The notes below the pieces were generated by a model that was not told the origin of the DNA, did not search any database, and was given only the letters and a program-made list of their open reading frames with translations. Positions 6,179 through 6,994 of a stretch of 6,994 nucleotides of DNA are shown here, one piece after another; within the stretch, counting starts at the first letter, position 1; each line of letters begins with the position of its first letter. The translations under genes and the position numbers were made by a program. Source of the DNA: Syntrophomonas sp. UBA5288 (GTDB lineage Bacteria > Bacillota > Syntrophomonadia > Syntrophomonadales > Syntrophomonadaceae); contig DHSK01000023.1 in the NCBI GenBank assembly GCA_002408445.1, positions 1 to 6,994 on the forward strand, read 5' to 3'.

Positions 6179-6646
6179 TTAAATATTTAAAATAGCAGGT
6201 TCCAGAGAGAACTTTTCGGCCTTGATAACAGCATAACTGCCCCGTCCTGCACGGGGATAGGCCGGACTGCCCGGATTGATCAACCACATGCCTTCGATCA
6301 ATTCACAACAGGAAACGTGGGTATGGCCAAAAAGAACTGCATTTACTCCCAATTCCTGACCGCGATAGTATAGGCGGTTCAAATTTCTTTTTACCCCATA
6401 CTGATGCCCATGGACAATTAAGAATTTGTGGCCCTCAATTTCCACCGTTTTCTCGGCATTGCCCCGGATCGAATGATCACAGTTGCCGGTAACTCCGAAA
6501 AGAGGCAGCTTAAGTTCCTTGGCAATCTTTTTCCCGTCCTGATAGTAGTCGCCGGTAAAGCACAGATAGTTCGGCTTTACCAGCCTTAATTCCTTGATAA
6601 TCTTTTCGATTTTACCATGAGTATCTCCCACTACCGCCAATTTCAT
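6179..6646 (-). CDS. YfcE/MJ0936-type metallophosphoesterase
   Basis: A 155-residue calcineurin-like phosphoesterase with the complete set of metal-binding motifs: GDTHG with D8 and H10, TGD with D33, GNCD with N55 and D57, VHGH with H79 and H81, and GHTH with H108 and H110. NPGS (124-127) near the C-terminus is also typical of the YfcE/MJ0936 group, which are soluble two-metal phosphodiesterases of uncertain natural substrate. Length is usual for this group. The ATG has GGAGT 7 bases upstream, and the gene starts 18 bases after rdgB, so both are probably one transcript. No signal peptide or membrane segment is seen. The family assignment is firm, the physiological substrate is not. Confidence 0.9.
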   Translation of the reverse strand: MKLAVVGDTHGKIEKIIKELRLVKPNYLCFTGDYYQDGKKIAKELKLPLFGVTGNCDHSIRGNAEKTVEIEGHKFLIVHGHQYGVKRNLNRLYYRGQELGVNAVLFGHTHVSCCELIEGMWLINPGSPAYPRAGRGSYAVIKAEKFSLEPAILNI

Positions 6647-6664
6647 GTGTTTTACTCCAATTCA

Positions 6665-6994
6665 TTACCTGCCAAATACTTCTTGCAGAACCTTTCTGGC
6701 CTCCTGCAAAGCCCTGGCCCGATGACTTATACGGTTTTTAACCGCTTCGCCCAGCTCCGCAAAACTCTGGTCATAGCCTTCAGGAATAAACAGGGGATCG
6801 TAACCGAACCCGCCCTGACCCCGGGGGGTTAATCCTATCCTGCCTTCGCACCTGCCTTCGACGGTAAAGGTTTTGCCCTGCGGTGTACAAATTGCTATCA
6901 TGCATACAAATCTGGCCGTACGTAAAGGAATCTCAACCTCTTGTAATAATTTCATTAATTTAAGATTATTATCCTGGTCAGTAGCATTCTCCCC
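6665..6994 (-). CDS. rdgB: XTP/dITP pyrophosphatase, C-terminal part (cut by right edge)
   Basis: The last 109 codons of a HAM1/RdgB-family nucleoside triphosphate pyrophosphatase, which removes non-canonical purine nucleotides such as XTP, dITP and ITP by hydrolysis to the monophosphate. The frame is open to the window edge and does not begin at the internal ATG at 6953-6955: the 13 preceding codons read GENATDQDNNLKL, which matches the family block before the RTARF segment. Further motifs are RTARFVCMIA (26-35 of the visible part), the substrate-binding GGFGYDPLFIPEGY (61-74), FAELGEAVKNRISHR (78-92) and the ending helix. A full protein is about 200 residues, so close to half is outside. 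It is followed closely by the phosphoesterase gene and has no terminator between them. Confidence 0.93.
   Translation of the reverse strand, partial: GENATDQDNNLKLMKLLQEVEIPLRTARFVCMIAICTPQGKTFTVEGRCEGRIGLTPRGQGGFGYDPLFIPEGYDQSFAELGEAVKNRISHRARALQEARKVLQEVFGR

Noticed and set aside
6665..6955. Complete 96-residue protein starting at the ATG at 6953-6955
   Set aside because: The same frame stays open to the right edge and the additional codons read as the expected RdgB sequence GENATDQDNN, so the ATG is internal and the gene is partial.
1..6994. CRISPR array, defence system or mobile gene cargo
   Set aside because: No regularly spaced repeats, transposase, integrase, nuclease or toxin-like genes were seen; all complete genes are metabolic housekeeping genes.

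Overview
The window is a compact, entirely minus-strand stretch of what looks like a Clostridia-type Firmicute chromosome. The basis for this is strong AGGAGG-type ribosome binding sites, a glycine decarboxylase split into two subunits (GcvPA and GcvPB), short gene gaps or small overlaps, and roughly balanced base composition. The class is an inference from gene style; genus and species cannot be read from the sequence.

Reading in the direction of transcription (right to left), the window begins with the C-terminal 109 codons of an RdgB/HAM1-type XTP/dITP pyrophosphatase, cut by the right edge. It is followed 18 nt later by a complete YfcE/MJ0936-type metallophosphoesterase. A perfect 10-bp stem with T-runs on both sides (6117-6145) closes this unit. 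A short AT-rich leader follows, with a TATAAT-like box and an 8-bp inverted repeat just upstream of the next ribosome binding site.

The centre of the window (362-6038) is a complete glycine cleavage operon in the order gcvT-gcvH-gcvPA-gcvPB-lpdA. GcvPA/GcvPB decarboxylate glycine and load the aminomethyl group onto the lipoyl lysine of GcvH. GcvT releases ammonia and passes the one-carbon unit to tetrahydrofolate. The dihydrolipoamide dehydrogenase reoxidises GcvH and makes NADH. All key residues I could look for are present: the GcvPB PLP lysine, the GcvH lipoyl lysine, the Lpd redox cysteines and His-Glu dyad, and the GcvT Asp pair. The genes are tightly coupled (8-nt overlap, 3- and 4-nt gaps), and two Shine-Dalgarno sites lie inside the last codons of the preceding gene. 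A strong hairpin plus T-run (249-298) ends the operon.

The left 248 bases contain no convincing gene. They hold an imperfect 19-bp inverted repeat (2-20 and 141-159) that could bound a small palindromic or MITE-like element or be a structured RNA.

I do not see a new multi-gene system here. The parts that deserve a second look are the left-end inverted repeat, the unusually short gcv leader without room for the common tandem glycine riboswitch, and the small inverted repeat in that leader.
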